From a virus, in IMG/VR virus record IMGVR_UViG_3300036925_000021, positions 1-55,118 of that record: a stretch of 55,118 nucleotides of DNA. One strand, given 5' to 3'. Positions 1 to 7,189 of this stretch are shown here, piece by piece. The notes under the pieces are model-generated. The model was not told the DNA's origin, searched no databases, and was given only the letters and a program-made list of their open reading frames with translations. The stretch's first letter is position 1. Each line of letters starts with the position of its first letter. A program made the translations under genes and the position numbers.

Positions 1-127
1 GCGCTAGCTGTCACGGCCGCGCCGCTGCCGCGCACCCCCAGCATCAGAGGGGGTGCGCATGGTTGGAAGGCTGCCGCTGGAGCCTTTGGTTGCAACAGCC
101 GGGGAGGAGTTGGGGCCGGCGCCGGAT
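1..127. repeat. 127-bp terminal overlap, left copy
   Basis: Bases 1-127 are identical to 54992-55118. The shared stretch holds the end of the ParB-fold gene (stop at 5-7), a hairpin and the start of the small-terminase candidate. Both genes are intact only when the ends are joined, so the contig is circular or circularly permuted, with a unit length of 54,991 bp. A length of exactly 127 matches a common maximum assembler k-mer, so I read it as an assembly overlap and not as a packaged terminal repeat. Confidence 0.95.
30..58 (+). promoter_or_regulatory. perfect 10-bp hairpin over the ribosome site of the small-terminase candidate
   Basis: GCGCACCCCC (30-39) pairs perfectly with GGGGGTGCGC (49-58), leaving a 9-base loop. 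The right arm contains most of the only Shine-Dalgarno-like sequence (AGAGGGGG, 46-53) and ends directly before the ATG at 59. It also lies just after the stop of the upstream replication operon. It could limit translation of the terminase gene or help stop upstream transcription; there is no T-run, so the first reading is slightly preferred. Confidence 0.5.
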
Positions 128-934
128 TGGGCGCCGGCGGGGCCGCCGGCGCCGCCGGTGGGATGGGACACCGTGCCGGTAGGCCGCCCGCAGAATTTAA
201 CCACGGAGCTGCTGCAGCGCATCGGCGCCGCGGCGATGGCCGGCCTGGGGCGAGACGACATCGCGGCGGCGGCGGGGGTGGGTCGCTCGACGCTCATGGG
301 GTATTTGGCGGCGGCGCGGGCTGTCTCCGAGCTGCTCGTAGAGGGCTGGGAGGACTGGACTGTTGCGCGGTTGCGTCGCTTGGCCGCCCGGCTCGGCATC
401 GAAGCGAGCGACGTTGTGGGCTCCGGAAAGCGCGGGGGCAAGCTTCGCGCGGACTGGGTGCGAGCCATCCCGGGACAGGGCGTGTACCCCCCGCGGGCGG
501 GCGACGGGCGCTATCCGGTCGGGTTGTTGCTGGACTTGTTGGACGTACTCGAAAGGGCCGCGCCAAGGGGCGAGGCGGTGACGGTGCAGCAGCTCGCGCG
601 CTCCGGCAAGGGCGGCCAGGAGGTGAAGCGATCGTGGACGAAGAAGCGCTATCGCGTCGAGGGCGAGACGCGGACGCTGATCGAGGTGGAGGAGCGGGAG
701 GAGCTGCGGGAGCTGCCGCCGCACCCGATGAGCTTGCGCTTCATGCTGGAGCGGCACCCAAAGTGGCGGGCGCGATGGGGCAGCGGCGCGCAGATCACGC
801 CCCAAGCTTTCGAGGACTACCTCGGTCGGTTGGCGGCGGTGGTGGCGGCCGAGATCACCGACCCGCAGGCCCTGCTTCGGATTGAGGAGGCCTGGTCTCG
901 CATCCCCTTGGGGGCGGCGCCCGGCTTAGAATAG
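59..934 (+). CDS. putative terminase small subunit (HTH protein, candidate 1)
   Basis: This encodes 291 residues. I chose the ATG at 59 because AGAGGGGG lies at a suitable distance; a GTG at 53 would add two residues. After a Pro/Gly/Ala-rich start, residues about 42-85 (GRPQNLTTELLQRI then DDIAAAAGVGRSTLMGYL) form a helix-turn-helix of the kind found at the N-terminus of many small terminases. The rest has no motif I recognise, apart from basic and acidic helical stretches. It follows the replication operon across the contig junction and lies 2.5 kb upstream of TerL, with only small genes between. The protein at 2739 is an alternative small terminase, so the role is an inference. Confidence 0.6.
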   Translation: MVGRLPLEPLVATAGEELGPAPDWAPAGPPAPPVGWDTVPVGRPQNLTTELLQRIGAAAMAGLGRDDIAAAAGVGRSTLMGYLAAARAVSELLVEGWEDWTVARLRRLAARLGIEASDVVGSGKRGGKLRADWVRAIPGQGVYPPRAGDGRYPVGLLLDLLDVLERAAPRGEAVTVQQLARSGKGGQEVKRSWTKKRYRVEGETRTLIEVEEREELRELPPHPMSLRFMLERHPKWRARWGSGAQITPQAFEDYLGRLAAVVAAEITDPQALLRIEEAWSRIPLGAAPGLE

Positions 935-951
935 GCAGTATTCGGTATAGA

Positions 952-965
952 CCCCTGGAAAGGAG
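952..965 (+). promoter_or_regulatory. start-associated motif CCCCTGGAAAGGAG
   Basis: An exact copy of the phage-wide motif CCCCTGGAAAGGAG sits just before the ATG at 972. The GGAG forms the Shine-Dalgarno core, but conservation extends well upstream of it. Other copies occur at 5371, 48725 and 52203 (+) and at 45051, 41160 and 35166 (-). Confidence 0.75.
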
Positions 966-971
966 AAGCCA

Positions 972-1610
972 ATGGCAGCGATGACCATCGAGCAGTTCGT
1001 CGCCGGCGTCGCGTCGGTGACGCGGCTGCCCCGGATTGACGTTCAGCGCCCCCTTACCCCGACAGACTGGCGCCTGGCGGCGCAGTGGTTTGCCGACGAG
1101 GTACCCCTGGCTGTGATCGCGGAGGTGGCGGAGGAGGTTTCGGCCGCCATGGTCCGGGAGCACGGCACCGCCTCCAGCCTCGTCTATCTCGCCGCGCCGG
1201 TGCGGCGGCGGTGGGGGGAGGCGCGCCGGATGCGCACCCTCGCCGCGAGGGGGCCAGCGCAACCTATCGAGATCGACGTGGCGGCGGCGCTTCGCACGCT
1301 GGAGCGCCAGGTCCTCGCTGCGGTTGGCGAAGACGACGAGCTCACCTCTGCTCTGGCCGGCCTGCGTGCCGAGCGGTGGCTACGTGGGGACCCCTGGCTG
1401 GTCGAGGACGCCCTGCGGCAGGCGCAGGCGGCGAGGGCGGGCGCTTTGGTCGAGGAGCACCGCCTGGCGCTCCTGGGGCGCTACGGAGGGCGCATGCGGC
1501 TCTTCTCGCAGGAGGGGCGGGAGCGCTTCTTGCGCCGGGCGGCGTGGGGCGCGGCTGGCCTCCCGCGCCTGACCCTCTTCGCGCTTGGCGAGGGGGCATA
1601 CCGTGGCTAG
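972..1610 (+). CDS. conserved-looking protein of unknown function, 212 aa
   Basis: The start is fixed by the CCCCTGGAAAGGAG motif ending seven bases before the ATG. The protein is 212 residues, highly charged and mostly helical. Residues about 27-70 (PLTPTDWRLAAQWF, then PLAVIAEVAEEV and SLVYLAAPVRRRW) resemble a helical domain I associate with uncharacterised proteins of high-GC bacteria, in which a short-helix DNA-binding or adaptor role is suspected but not shown. I cannot assign a function. Its stop codon overlaps the GTG of the next gene, so the two are probably translationally coupled. Confidence 0.75.
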   Translation: MAAMTIEQFVAGVASVTRLPRIDVQRPLTPTDWRLAAQWFADEVPLAVIAEVAEEVSAAMVREHGTASSLVYLAAPVRRRWGEARRMRTLAARGPAQPIEIDVAAALRTLERQVLAAVGEDDELTSALAGLRAERWLRGDPWLVEDALRQAQAARAGALVEEHRLALLGRYGGRMRLFSQEGRERFLRRAAWGAAGLPRLTLFALGEGAYRG

Positions 1611-2007
1611 GGGGCGGCGGCGGGCGCTGGATCACCAGCCCACCCAGGCGGTGGTCGAGCCGGAGACAAGGCGCTACCGCCTTACAGCGGGGCGCCGGAG
1701 GCAGGCGACGCACGAGGGGCCGATCACCTGGAGCACACTAGATCCCGCGCTCCGGTGGCGGACCGGCGCGATCGCCACGGCGGGCGGCTACTTCGCGTAC
1801 CGCGTGCAGTGGCGGGCGGGGAGGGGGGGGGCTGGCCCGTCCCAGCTGCCCACCTACTCGCGCCTCCAGACCGTTTGGAGCGGTGCGCTGTACGAGCGGA
1901 CGTGGTGGGGCAAGGTCTACTCGCATCAGCACCTCGTCACCCTGGCCCGGGTGTTGAGCAAGGAGCTGGCCGAGCAGGCGGCCGGCACGGGCGGGGGGGC
2001 GCGATGA
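1603..2007 (+). CDS. small basic protein of unknown function, 134 aa
   Basis: I chose the GTG at 1603, which overlaps the TAG of the preceding gene; a TTG at 1585 is possible. The protein is rich in Arg, Trp and Tyr: residues 1-40 are strongly basic, and later segments such as ALYERTWWGKVYSHQHLV look like a folded core. No family is recognised. The ATG of the next gene overlaps its stop codon (ATGA), so it belongs to a tightly packed operon leading to the terminase. Confidence 0.7.
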   Translation: MARGRRRALDHQPTQAVVEPETRRYRLTAGRRRQATHEGPITWSTLDPALRWRTGAIATAGGYFAYRVQWRAGRGGAGPSQLPTYSRLQTVWSGALYERTWWGKVYSHQHLVTLARVLSKELAEQAAGTGGGAR

Positions 2008-2411
2008 GGCCGGCCCGCGCCTTCTGCCGCTGCGGCTTCCCGCGCCTTGAATGGCCGGGGCGCTACCGCTGGGCCTGCGTTCACGGCCACGGCCTGGAGC
2101 CGCCGCCCGGCCCCTACGTTGTCTCTCGCCGGCCCGCTGGCGGTGCCGAGGCCCGGCCCCTTCGGGCAACTTGCGGGGGCTGCGGCGCCCCCGCGGGGGA
2201 TCTCGATGGTGGCCGCTGCGGCGCCTGCATGGTCGCTGACGGCCTGCCGCCGGCGCTGGGTGCGACCCGCCGACGCCTGGCCGTGGCTGCTATCGCCGAG
2301 TCGCTCGCGGGTCGCTCGCTGGCTACCTGGCTGCGCGGCCGGGAGGGCCGCGGGGCGGGGCCGGTGCCGCGGGCGCTGGTTGCCAGCCTGGCAGCGGAGA
2401 GGGCACCATGA
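2004..2411 (+). CDS. zinc-ribbon protein, 135 aa
   Basis: Translation starts at the ATG overlapping the previous stop (ATGA). Cysteines lie in two clusters. The first is near the N-terminus (CRCGF, then a Cys/His pair around residue 30). The second, around residues 55-75, has two CxxC-type knuckles (CGGCG and CGAC) about nine residues apart, typical of a zinc ribbon. The C-terminal half is helical and Arg/Ala-rich. It could be a small nucleic-acid-binding adaptor. It is one of about eleven Cys-knuckle proteins in this genome. Confidence 0.75.
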   Translation: MRPARAFCRCGFPRLEWPGRYRWACVHGHGLEPPPGPYVVSRRPAGGAEARPLRATCGGCGAPAGDLDGGRCGACMVADGLPPALGATRRRLAVAAIAESLAGRSLATWLRGREGRGAGPVPRALVASLAAERAP

Positions 2412-2746
2412 GCGTCTCCGTTGGGCGCCCCCCATCCTGTGCCTTCTGCGGCTGCACGGACGATGATTGCGGGCGGTGCGTCGAGCGCTCGGGTGCCCCG
2501 TGCTCATGGCTCCCGCGGCTTCGCGGCTTCGCACCCTTCCTCCGCCAGCCGAGGACCTGCTCGTGCTGCGCCCCTTTCCTCGTGGTTGAGCTGGGCCTGG
2601 TCACGCCGGAGGCGCGCAAGGCCTGGCGCCGGACCGTGGCCGCCTTTCTTGCGGAATGCGACGATGCCGGCGCCCCGTGGCTCAACGGCAGCATTGCGGC
2701 GGCGATGCTGCAGCGCATCACCGTGCGCGGGAGGGAGCATGCCTAG
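2408..2746 (+). CDS. CxxCGC zinc-binding phage protein, 112 aa
   Basis: The N-terminus carries CAFCGCTDDDCGRC followed by CSWL, and a CSCC pair around residue 50. This is the arrangement of a small Cys-rich protein seen in many unrelated phages and prophages, whose function is not established. The start overlaps the previous stop by four bases (ATGA). The C-terminal 50 residues are helical. The gene sits in the small-gene run before the terminase. Confidence 0.8.
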   Translation: MSVSVGRPPSCAFCGCTDDDCGRCVERSGAPCSWLPRLRGFAPFLRQPRTCSCCAPFLVVELGLVTPEARKAWRRTVAAFLAECDDAGAPWLNGSIAAAMLQRITVRGREHA

Positions 2747-3431
2747 GCGCCTCAGCGAGGAGACGCGCCGGGCCGCGCTGGCCGCGTATCGGCGCACCGG
2801 CTCGATCCTGCGGACCGCCCGGGAGGTGGGGGCCTCGGCGTCCTGGGTGGGCACGGTGGTGCGCGGCGCCGGCATCGGTACACCCACGCCCGTCTTCCCG
2901 GCCTCCCTTGTCCGGCGCGCGGTCACGCTCTACGTCGGGCAGGGCCTGAGCGTGGCTCGCGTGGCGGAGCAGCTCGCGCGCGAGGTCGAGGGCGACGGCC
3001 CCTCCGCTACATGGGTATGGCGCCACCTACGGGGCGCCGGCGTGCTGCGCTCGAAGCGGGGCGCGCAGCGGCGCCGGCGCGAGAAGCGGAACGCGCGGAC
3101 CGACGCGGAGGCCGCTCGTCAGGCGGTCGCGATGTACGACGCCGGCTACTCGATCGAGGCGATCCGAAGGCGGCTCCACGTCGCTCATCGCCGGGCCAGC
3201 GCTTGGATCGCCGCCGAGCGGGAACTGCGCGCGCCCTCGAAGGCCGCTGAGATCCGCCACTGGGCCGCCCCTACGGATGCTGTCCGCGCCCGCCTCCGCC
3301 GGCGCGCCAGGGTGATCCAGCTGCGCCTCATGGGCGAGACCTACGCCGACATCGCTGCGGACGTCGGCATCTGCCCCGCCACGGTGGGCAACTACCTCAA
3401 GGCGGCCGGCATGGTGCGTGCGCGTGGGTAA
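2739..3431 (+). CDS. multi-HTH DNA-binding protein just upstream of TerL (small-terminase candidate 2)
   Basis: This 230-residue, Arg-rich protein contains about four resolvase- or transposase-type helix-turn-helix units. The clearest are residues 5-40 (SEETRRAALAAYRRTG... AREVGASASWVGTVV), 50-90 (RRAVTLYVGQGLSVARVAEQL), 115-150 (AVAMYDAGYSIEAIRRRL) and 185-225 (ETYADIAADVGICPATVGNYL). The ATG overlaps the previous stop region. Its position directly before TerL is the classic place for a small terminase, so it competes with the protein at 59 for that role. A multi-HTH sequence reader for pac recognition would fit; a transcription regulator is the alternative. Confidence 0.7.
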   Translation: MPRRLSEETRRAALAAYRRTGSILRTAREVGASASWVGTVVRGAGIGTPTPVFPASLVRRAVTLYVGQGLSVARVAEQLAREVEGDGPSATWVWRHLRGAGVLRSKRGAQRRRREKRNARTDAEAARQAVAMYDAGYSIEAIRRRLHVAHRRASAWIAAERELRAPSKAAEIRHWAAPTDAVRARLRRRARVIQLRLMGETYADIAADVGICPATVGNYLKAAGMVRARG

Positions 3432-3477
3432 GCGGCGCCGCTACGGCCCGCGCCCGCGCGCCCGGTAGACTGCTTCG

Positions 3478-5274
3478 ATGCAACCGCCGGACCCCCGGGG
3501 CGGCCTCGCCCTTGCCGACATAGCCCGCCTCGCCCTGGCGCGCGGCCTACGCTCCGCCGGCAGCCTGGCCGGCGACCGGCGTCCGGAGGACAGGCGGGCG
3601 TACGTGGGGCAGCCGGCCAAGTACTTCCGGGACGTCCTGGGCATCACTCGGCTCTGGAGCGTCCAGGAGGAGGCCCTGGACCTGATCGAGCGGCACGACC
3701 GGGTGCTGCTTCCTTCAGGCAACAACCTGGGCAAGACCTTTCTGCTGGGCGCGTACGCCGTCTACTGGTACGACGCCGTGGGCGCGGAGTCGGACCCCGA
3801 GATGGGGCTCACCGAGCGCGGGGCTCGGGTCCTTCTGCCCGGACCCTCCCACCGAACGATCCTCAACACCATCTACGCGGAGATTCTGGAGCACATGGCG
3901 CGCGCTGAGGCGCGCGGGCACAAGATGCCGGGGCGGCGCTCCCAGCTATCCGTGCTCTGCCGGGTGCGGGAGCGCTGGTGCATGGAGCCCATCTCGCCTC
4001 GGACCCGGACGCAGCAGGACGTCACGCACGACGCCTCCGGACGCCACGCGTTCTACCAAATCGCCCTGATCGAGGAGGGGGCCGGCGTCAGCGATGCCGT
4101 GTGGCGCTCCGTTGAGGGCATGTGCTCGTCGGCCGGCAACAAGATCATCTCCTCCTTCAACCCCACCGAGCCGAGGGGGCCGGCGTTCCAGCGGGCCAAG
4201 CTGGCGGGCTGGAAGGTCATCCACTTCGACGCCTTCACCCACCCCAACATCCGCCAGCGCCGCGGAGTCATCCCCTCGGCGATCGATCACCGAGTGATCG
4301 ACCAGCGGGTGGTGGACGATTGCACCGACCTGGGGCCGCCCCGGGTGGGTTTGGTGCCCGACCCCCAGCTGCATGACTTCTGGTACGCCGTGCCGCCGGA
4401 CGGGGTGTCGGACGATGGCGGGGGGCGCGCGGACGGTGTGCCGGGCCATCCGCGGGGCGAGGTCCGCCTCTACCGGCCCAGTAACACGTTTCTCGCGCAA
4501 GTGCGCGGGCAGTGGCCGGCCTCTGCGCACTCGGGGCTGTTCGATCCGGGCGCCTGGGACGCGGCCGTGCGCCGGGGGGAGGAGACGCCGATGCCCGGCG
4601 GGCCTCCCGAGCGGGTCGGCTTCGACGTCGCGCGGGAGGGGGACGACACCTCAGTGCTTGCCCCTGCCTGGGGTCGACCTGCGGCGGTTCTGCTGCGGGA
4701 CCGCCACGACGCGCTGGTGGCGCGCGACGAGGCGGCGCTGGCGCGGCTCCAGGCCGATGGCCGCGCCCGGGTCGGCTGGCCGGTCCCCCTTGCCAAGGGC
4801 CGCGGGCCGGCGACCGCCCGCCAGGCGTCGAGCAGCTACCCCGACGCCTCGGTCCTTTGGATCATCGACGAGGGCAGCGTCGGCGCAAGCCCGCTGGATC
4901 ACATGGGGGAAGTCCTCGGCCGGGAGGTGGTGCCGGTGAGCTTCGCCGCCAGCCCCCCCGACGAGCGGCTGCCCGGGGAGCCCTACGCCGCCAACATGCG
5001 GGCGTCCCTGTTTATCCGGGCCGCCATGCTGGTCAACGCCGGCTTGGTTGATCTCCCGGATGATCCGGATCTCCGGGAGGAGTGCCTGGCCCACGAGGTC
5101 ATACACGAGGCCCGGACCGTCGTCGACGACAACGGCCAGCGGCATCGAGTTGAGGCGGTCCGGGTCGAGCCGAAGGACAAGGTGAAGAAGAAGCTCGGCC
5201 GCTCCCCGGACCGCGCCGACGCTTTGGTCCTCTCCCTCTTCGAGCCGCCTGGCGGCGGATGGGGCCTCACCTAG
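3478..5274 (+). CDS. terL: terminase large subunit (packaging ATPase and nuclease)
   Basis: This 598-residue protein is the DNA-packaging motor. The N-terminal ATPase has a deviant Walker A, SGNNLGKT (residues 80-87), and Walker B IALIEE (195-200). The C-terminal RNase-H-like nuclease shows three acidic sites: GFDVAREGDDTS (D383), WIIDEG (D464) and SPDRADAL (D578/D581). The asparagines in the P-loop replace the usual flexible residues but keep GKT. The start ATG lies 46 bases after the multi-HTH gene; the ribosome site is weak. A fragment of the nuclease region (4609-4636 forward, 4688-4722 inverted) is duplicated at 6923-6985. A GC hairpin follows the gene. Confidence 0.93.
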   Translation: MQPPDPRGGLALADIARLALARGLRSAGSLAGDRRPEDRRAYVGQPAKYFRDVLGITRLWSVQEEALDLIERHDRVLLPSGNNLGKTFLLGAYAVYWYDAVGAESDPEMGLTERGARVLLPGPSHRTILNTIYAEILEHMARAEARGHKMPGRRSQLSVLCRVRERWCMEPISPRTRTQQDVTHDASGRHAFYQIALIEEGAGVSDAVWRSVEGMCSSAGNKIISSFNPTEPRGPAFQRAKLAGWKVIHFDAFTHPNIRQRRGVIPSAIDHRVIDQRVVDDCTDLGPPRVGLVPDPQLHDFWYAVPPDGVSDDGGGRADGVPGHPRGEVRLYRPSNTFLAQVRGQWPASAHSGLFDPGAWDAAVRRGEETPMPGGPPERVGFDVAREGDDTSVLAPAWGRPAAVLLRDRHDALVARDEAALARLQADGRARVGWPVPLAKGRGPATARQASSSYPDASVLWIIDEGSVGASPLDHMGEVLGREVVPVSFAASPPDERLPGEPYAANMRASLFIRAAMLVNAGLVDLPDDPDLREECLAHEVIHEARTVVDDNGQRHRVEAVRVEPKDKVKKKLGRSPDRADALVLSLFEPPGGGWGLT

Positions 5275-5282
5275 CCCCGCTA

Positions 5283-5301
5283 CCCACCCCGGCGGGGTGG
5301 G
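5283..5301 (+). terminator. GC hairpin after terL, possible terminator
   Basis: CCCACCCC (5283-5290) pairs with GGGGTGGG (5294-5301) around a three-base loop, nine bases after the terL stop and 22 bases before a promoter. There is no T-run, so termination would be imperfect or factor-dependent. Confidence 0.45.
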
Positions 5302-5322
5302 GGGGGATGGCAGCGCGATGCC

Positions 5323-5336
5323 TTATAGGTTATAAT
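5323..5336 (+). promoter_or_regulatory. palindromic TATAAT promoter for the accessory operon
   Basis: TTATAGGTTATAAT is an A/T island in very GC-rich DNA. It ends in a perfect -10 box (TATAAT, 5331-5336) and is nearly symmetric (TTATA/TATAA). No good -35 box lies 17 bases upstream, so an activator or a phage-specific polymerase partner may be needed. Thirty-four bases separate it from CCCCTGGAAAGGAG at 5371, and a CCCCAC/GTGGGG hairpin (5340-5364) lies in the leader. The same three-part design recurs on the minus strand at 41.2 kb and 35.2 kb. Confidence 0.7.
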
Positions 5337-5370
5337 CCTCCCCACGGCGCTCCCGTTGGTGGGGGTGCCG

Positions 5371-5384
5371 CCCCTGGAAAGGAG
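5371..5384 (+). promoter_or_regulatory. start-associated motif CCCCTGGAAAGGAG
   Basis: An exact copy, followed by AAGC as at 952, sits just before the ATG at 5391. It supplies the ribosome site of the exonuclease gene. Confidence 0.75.
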
Positions 5385-5390
5385 AAGCAC

Positions 5391-6047
5391 ATGCGACGCA
5401 TCGTGGTCTTCGACATCGAGACCGCCGGCCTCCGGGCCGGCACGCACCCCATTATTCAGTTCGCCGCCCTCGCGGCCGATCTGCCGAACCAACCCGGCGA
5501 GGATCGCTCCATCTACGAGGTCGTCGAAGAGATCGAGGTGAAGGTCCAGTTCGAGGGCCTGGAGACCGATCCGGAGGCCCTCTCGCGGAACTCGTACAAC
5601 CCGACCGCGTGGGCACGCGAGGCCGTTCCGCCGCTGACGGCCGCGGAGCGGGTCTCGACGTTCTTCCGGCGGCACGCCGCCCTGGAGCGGGTCTCGAAGA
5701 CGAAGGGAACCACCTACCGGGTGGCCGAGATCTGCGCCTACAACGGCGTCCTCTTCGACGGCGAGTTCCTCGTGACCTGGTACAGGCAGCTCGGGTTGTT
5801 CTGCCCGGCCGCCTGCTACGAGATCGTCGACCCCCTGCAGCTCGCCCGCTGGATCTCCCGCTTCGGCGACCGGCGGCGAATCGGCACCCCGCCGGACAAC
5901 CTGCGCCTGGAGAGCGTCGCGGCGTGGCTCGGCATCGAGCGCCCCGGCGAGATGCACGACGCCCTCAACGACGCCCGGGTCACCCTGCGGGTGATGTGGC
6001 GGCTGATGCAGCTCGCCGGCCTGGCGGAGGAGCGCAACCATGGCTAG
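5391..6047 (+). CDS. DnaQ-like DEDDh 3'-5' exonuclease
   Basis: This 218-residue protein starts at the ATG behind the start-associated motif. It shows the exonuclease signatures of the DEDDh family: Exo I at residues 7-11 (FDIET, D8 and E10), Exo II around AYNGVLFDGEF (N118, D123), and Exo III MHDALNDAR (H189, D194). Members remove nucleotides from 3' ends in proofreading, repair or RNA turnover. There is no polymerase gene beside it, so it probably acts alone or with host enzymes, for instance on recombination ends or host RNA. It opens an operon driven by the palindromic promoter at 5323. Confidence 0.88.
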   Translation: MRRIVVFDIETAGLRAGTHPIIQFAALAADLPNQPGEDRSIYEVVEEIEVKVQFEGLETDPEALSRNSYNPTAWAREAVPPLTAAERVSTFFRRHAALERVSKTKGTTYRVAEICAYNGVLFDGEFLVTWYRQLGLFCPAACYEIVDPLQLARWISRFGDRRRIGTPPDNLRLESVAAWLGIERPGEMHDALNDARVTLRVMWRLMQLAGLAEERNHG

Positions 6048-6594
6048 GGGGCCAATCGAGGTGCAGGTCGTGCGGTCCCATGGCAAAGTGGCGATCGGCC
6101 AACGCCTGGTGGGTTTCGGCGTCGTGGTCCACCACGGACCTGGCGCCCATAGCGTCGAGGTGCTCACCGACGGCGAGCCTCACCCTCATCTGGTGGGGGG
6201 CGACGACTACGACGCCGTCTCCATCAACCTTTCGCGGGCCGCCGAGATCGAGCTGGGGCGGCTCTTCGATGCGCTCGGCGTGCGCTACAACCCCGACCTC
6301 GGGCGCGGGCTGCTGGATGATCTGGAGGCGGCGCGGCGCCAGGTGGGGGCGCCCGCCCTCAGCGTGGAGGAGGCGACTTGCCTGGCGCCGAGCGCCGCCG
6401 GTCCGTGGGAGGTGTCACCGATCATCGACGCTGGCATCTCCGACTCCGCGAGGTGGCGAGACTGGCCGTCCTTCGATCCATCCCACGGGCACCTCGCTCA
6501 GCGGATCGTGCGCAGCGTCGTCGAGAGGATCTACGGGGCCGGCTTTGTCATCGCCCGGCGCGCCGTGCCGGCCGGGCCGAGGGGGGGGGCCTGA
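6040..6594 (+). CDS. hypothetical protein, 184 aa
   Basis: The ATG overlaps the end of the exonuclease gene by eight bases. The N-terminal 65 residues read as beta-rich (IEVQVVRSHGKVAIGQRLV, VVVHHGPGAHSVEV). The middle is helical, and the C-terminus has a helix ending in Arg/Gly. I recognise no domain. Close packing and matching high third-position GC support a real gene. Confidence 0.7.
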   Translation: MARGPIEVQVVRSHGKVAIGQRLVGFGVVVHHGPGAHSVEVLTDGEPHPHLVGGDDYDAVSINLSRAAEIELGRLFDALGVRYNPDLGRGLLDDLEAARRQVGAPALSVEEATCLAPSAAGPWEVSPIIDAGISDSARWRDWPSFDPSHGHLAQRIVRSVVERIYGAGFVIARRAVPAGPRGGA

Positions 6595-7001
6595 TGCTAC
6601 CCACCGGCATACAGGTTCCCGCCGCAAGATTCACCGCCGCGGCGGAACTCGCCGTGGCCGCTTACGCCGAGAACGGCCGCGTTGCCCTGGTGCTCATCGG
6701 CGAACGGGGCGTGGAGGCGAAGGCGACGGTCAACCTCGTCGACGTCGAGCTGCCGGCTGGCTGCGTCCACCTCAAGGGCTGGAGCGAAAACGAGGGTCTG
6801 CCGGAGGCGCTCGTCGCCGCCGGCGCCGTCGAGTTGACTGGCGAGGTGGTGCGCACGGGCCGCGTCGAGGCGCAGGTCGCCAGGCTGACCGGCCGCCTCG
6901 CCGAGATGATCCCGGGGGCGGAGAGCGGGTCGGCTTCGACGTCGCGCGGGCGCCACCAGCGCGTCGTGGCGGTCCCGCAGCAGAAGGAGGAACCATCATG
7001 A
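6594..7001 (+). CDS. hypothetical protein, 135 aa, with a C-terminus built from terL sequence
   Basis: It starts at the ATG overlapping the previous TGA. Residues 1-108 look like a normal small alpha/beta protein (ALVLIGERGVEAKATVNLVD). From about residue 111 the DNA is a forward 28-base copy of terL followed immediately by an inverted 35-base copy of terL 52 bases further on, so the last ~25 residues (SGSASTSRGRH... VVAVPQQKEEPS) are accidental coding. The original C-terminus was therefore probably replaced. Function unknown. Confidence 0.65.
   Translation: MLPTGIQVPAARFTAAAELAVAAYAENGRVALVLIGERGVEAKATVNLVDVELPAGCVHLKGWSENEGLPEALVAAGAVELTGEVVRTGRVEAQVARLTGRLAEMIPGAESGSASTSRGRHQRVVAVPQQKEEPS
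6923..6985. repeat. fold-back duplication of a terL fragment
   Basis: Bases 6923-6950 are identical to terL 4609-4636 in the same orientation. Bases 6951-6985 are the exact reverse complement of terL 4688-4722. The two pieces join without a gap, leaving out the 51 bases between them in terL. This is the structure expected from a template switch during replication or break repair, though a chimeric assembly must be excluded. Confidence 0.9.
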
Positions 7002-7189
7002 GCTGGCAGAGACAACTCGAGCGGGAGGAGGAGGAGCTGGAACGCGCGTACAACCAGGGGGAGATCTCCGCGGAGGCGTACCGGCGGGAGCTTCGCGAGC
7101 TGCACCGAGAGGCGCTCAGGGCCGCCGAGGAAGAGGCGCGGGACGCCTACGATGCGGTCATGGGCCAGCACCTCGGGGGGCACTACTGA
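6998..7189 (+). CDS. small coiled-coil protein, 63 aa
   Basis: A strong AAGGAGG lies nine bases before the ATG at 6998. The product is a short, highly charged helix (MSWQRQLEREEEELERAYNQ... ELRELHREALRAAEEEARDA) ending in GGHY, which resembles other short phage proteins predicted to form coiled-coil pairs. No function can be given. Its stop overlaps the next ATG (TGATG). Confidence 0.75.
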   Translation: MSWQRQLEREEEELERAYNQGEISAEAYRRELRELHREALRAAEEEARDAYDAVMGQHLGGHY

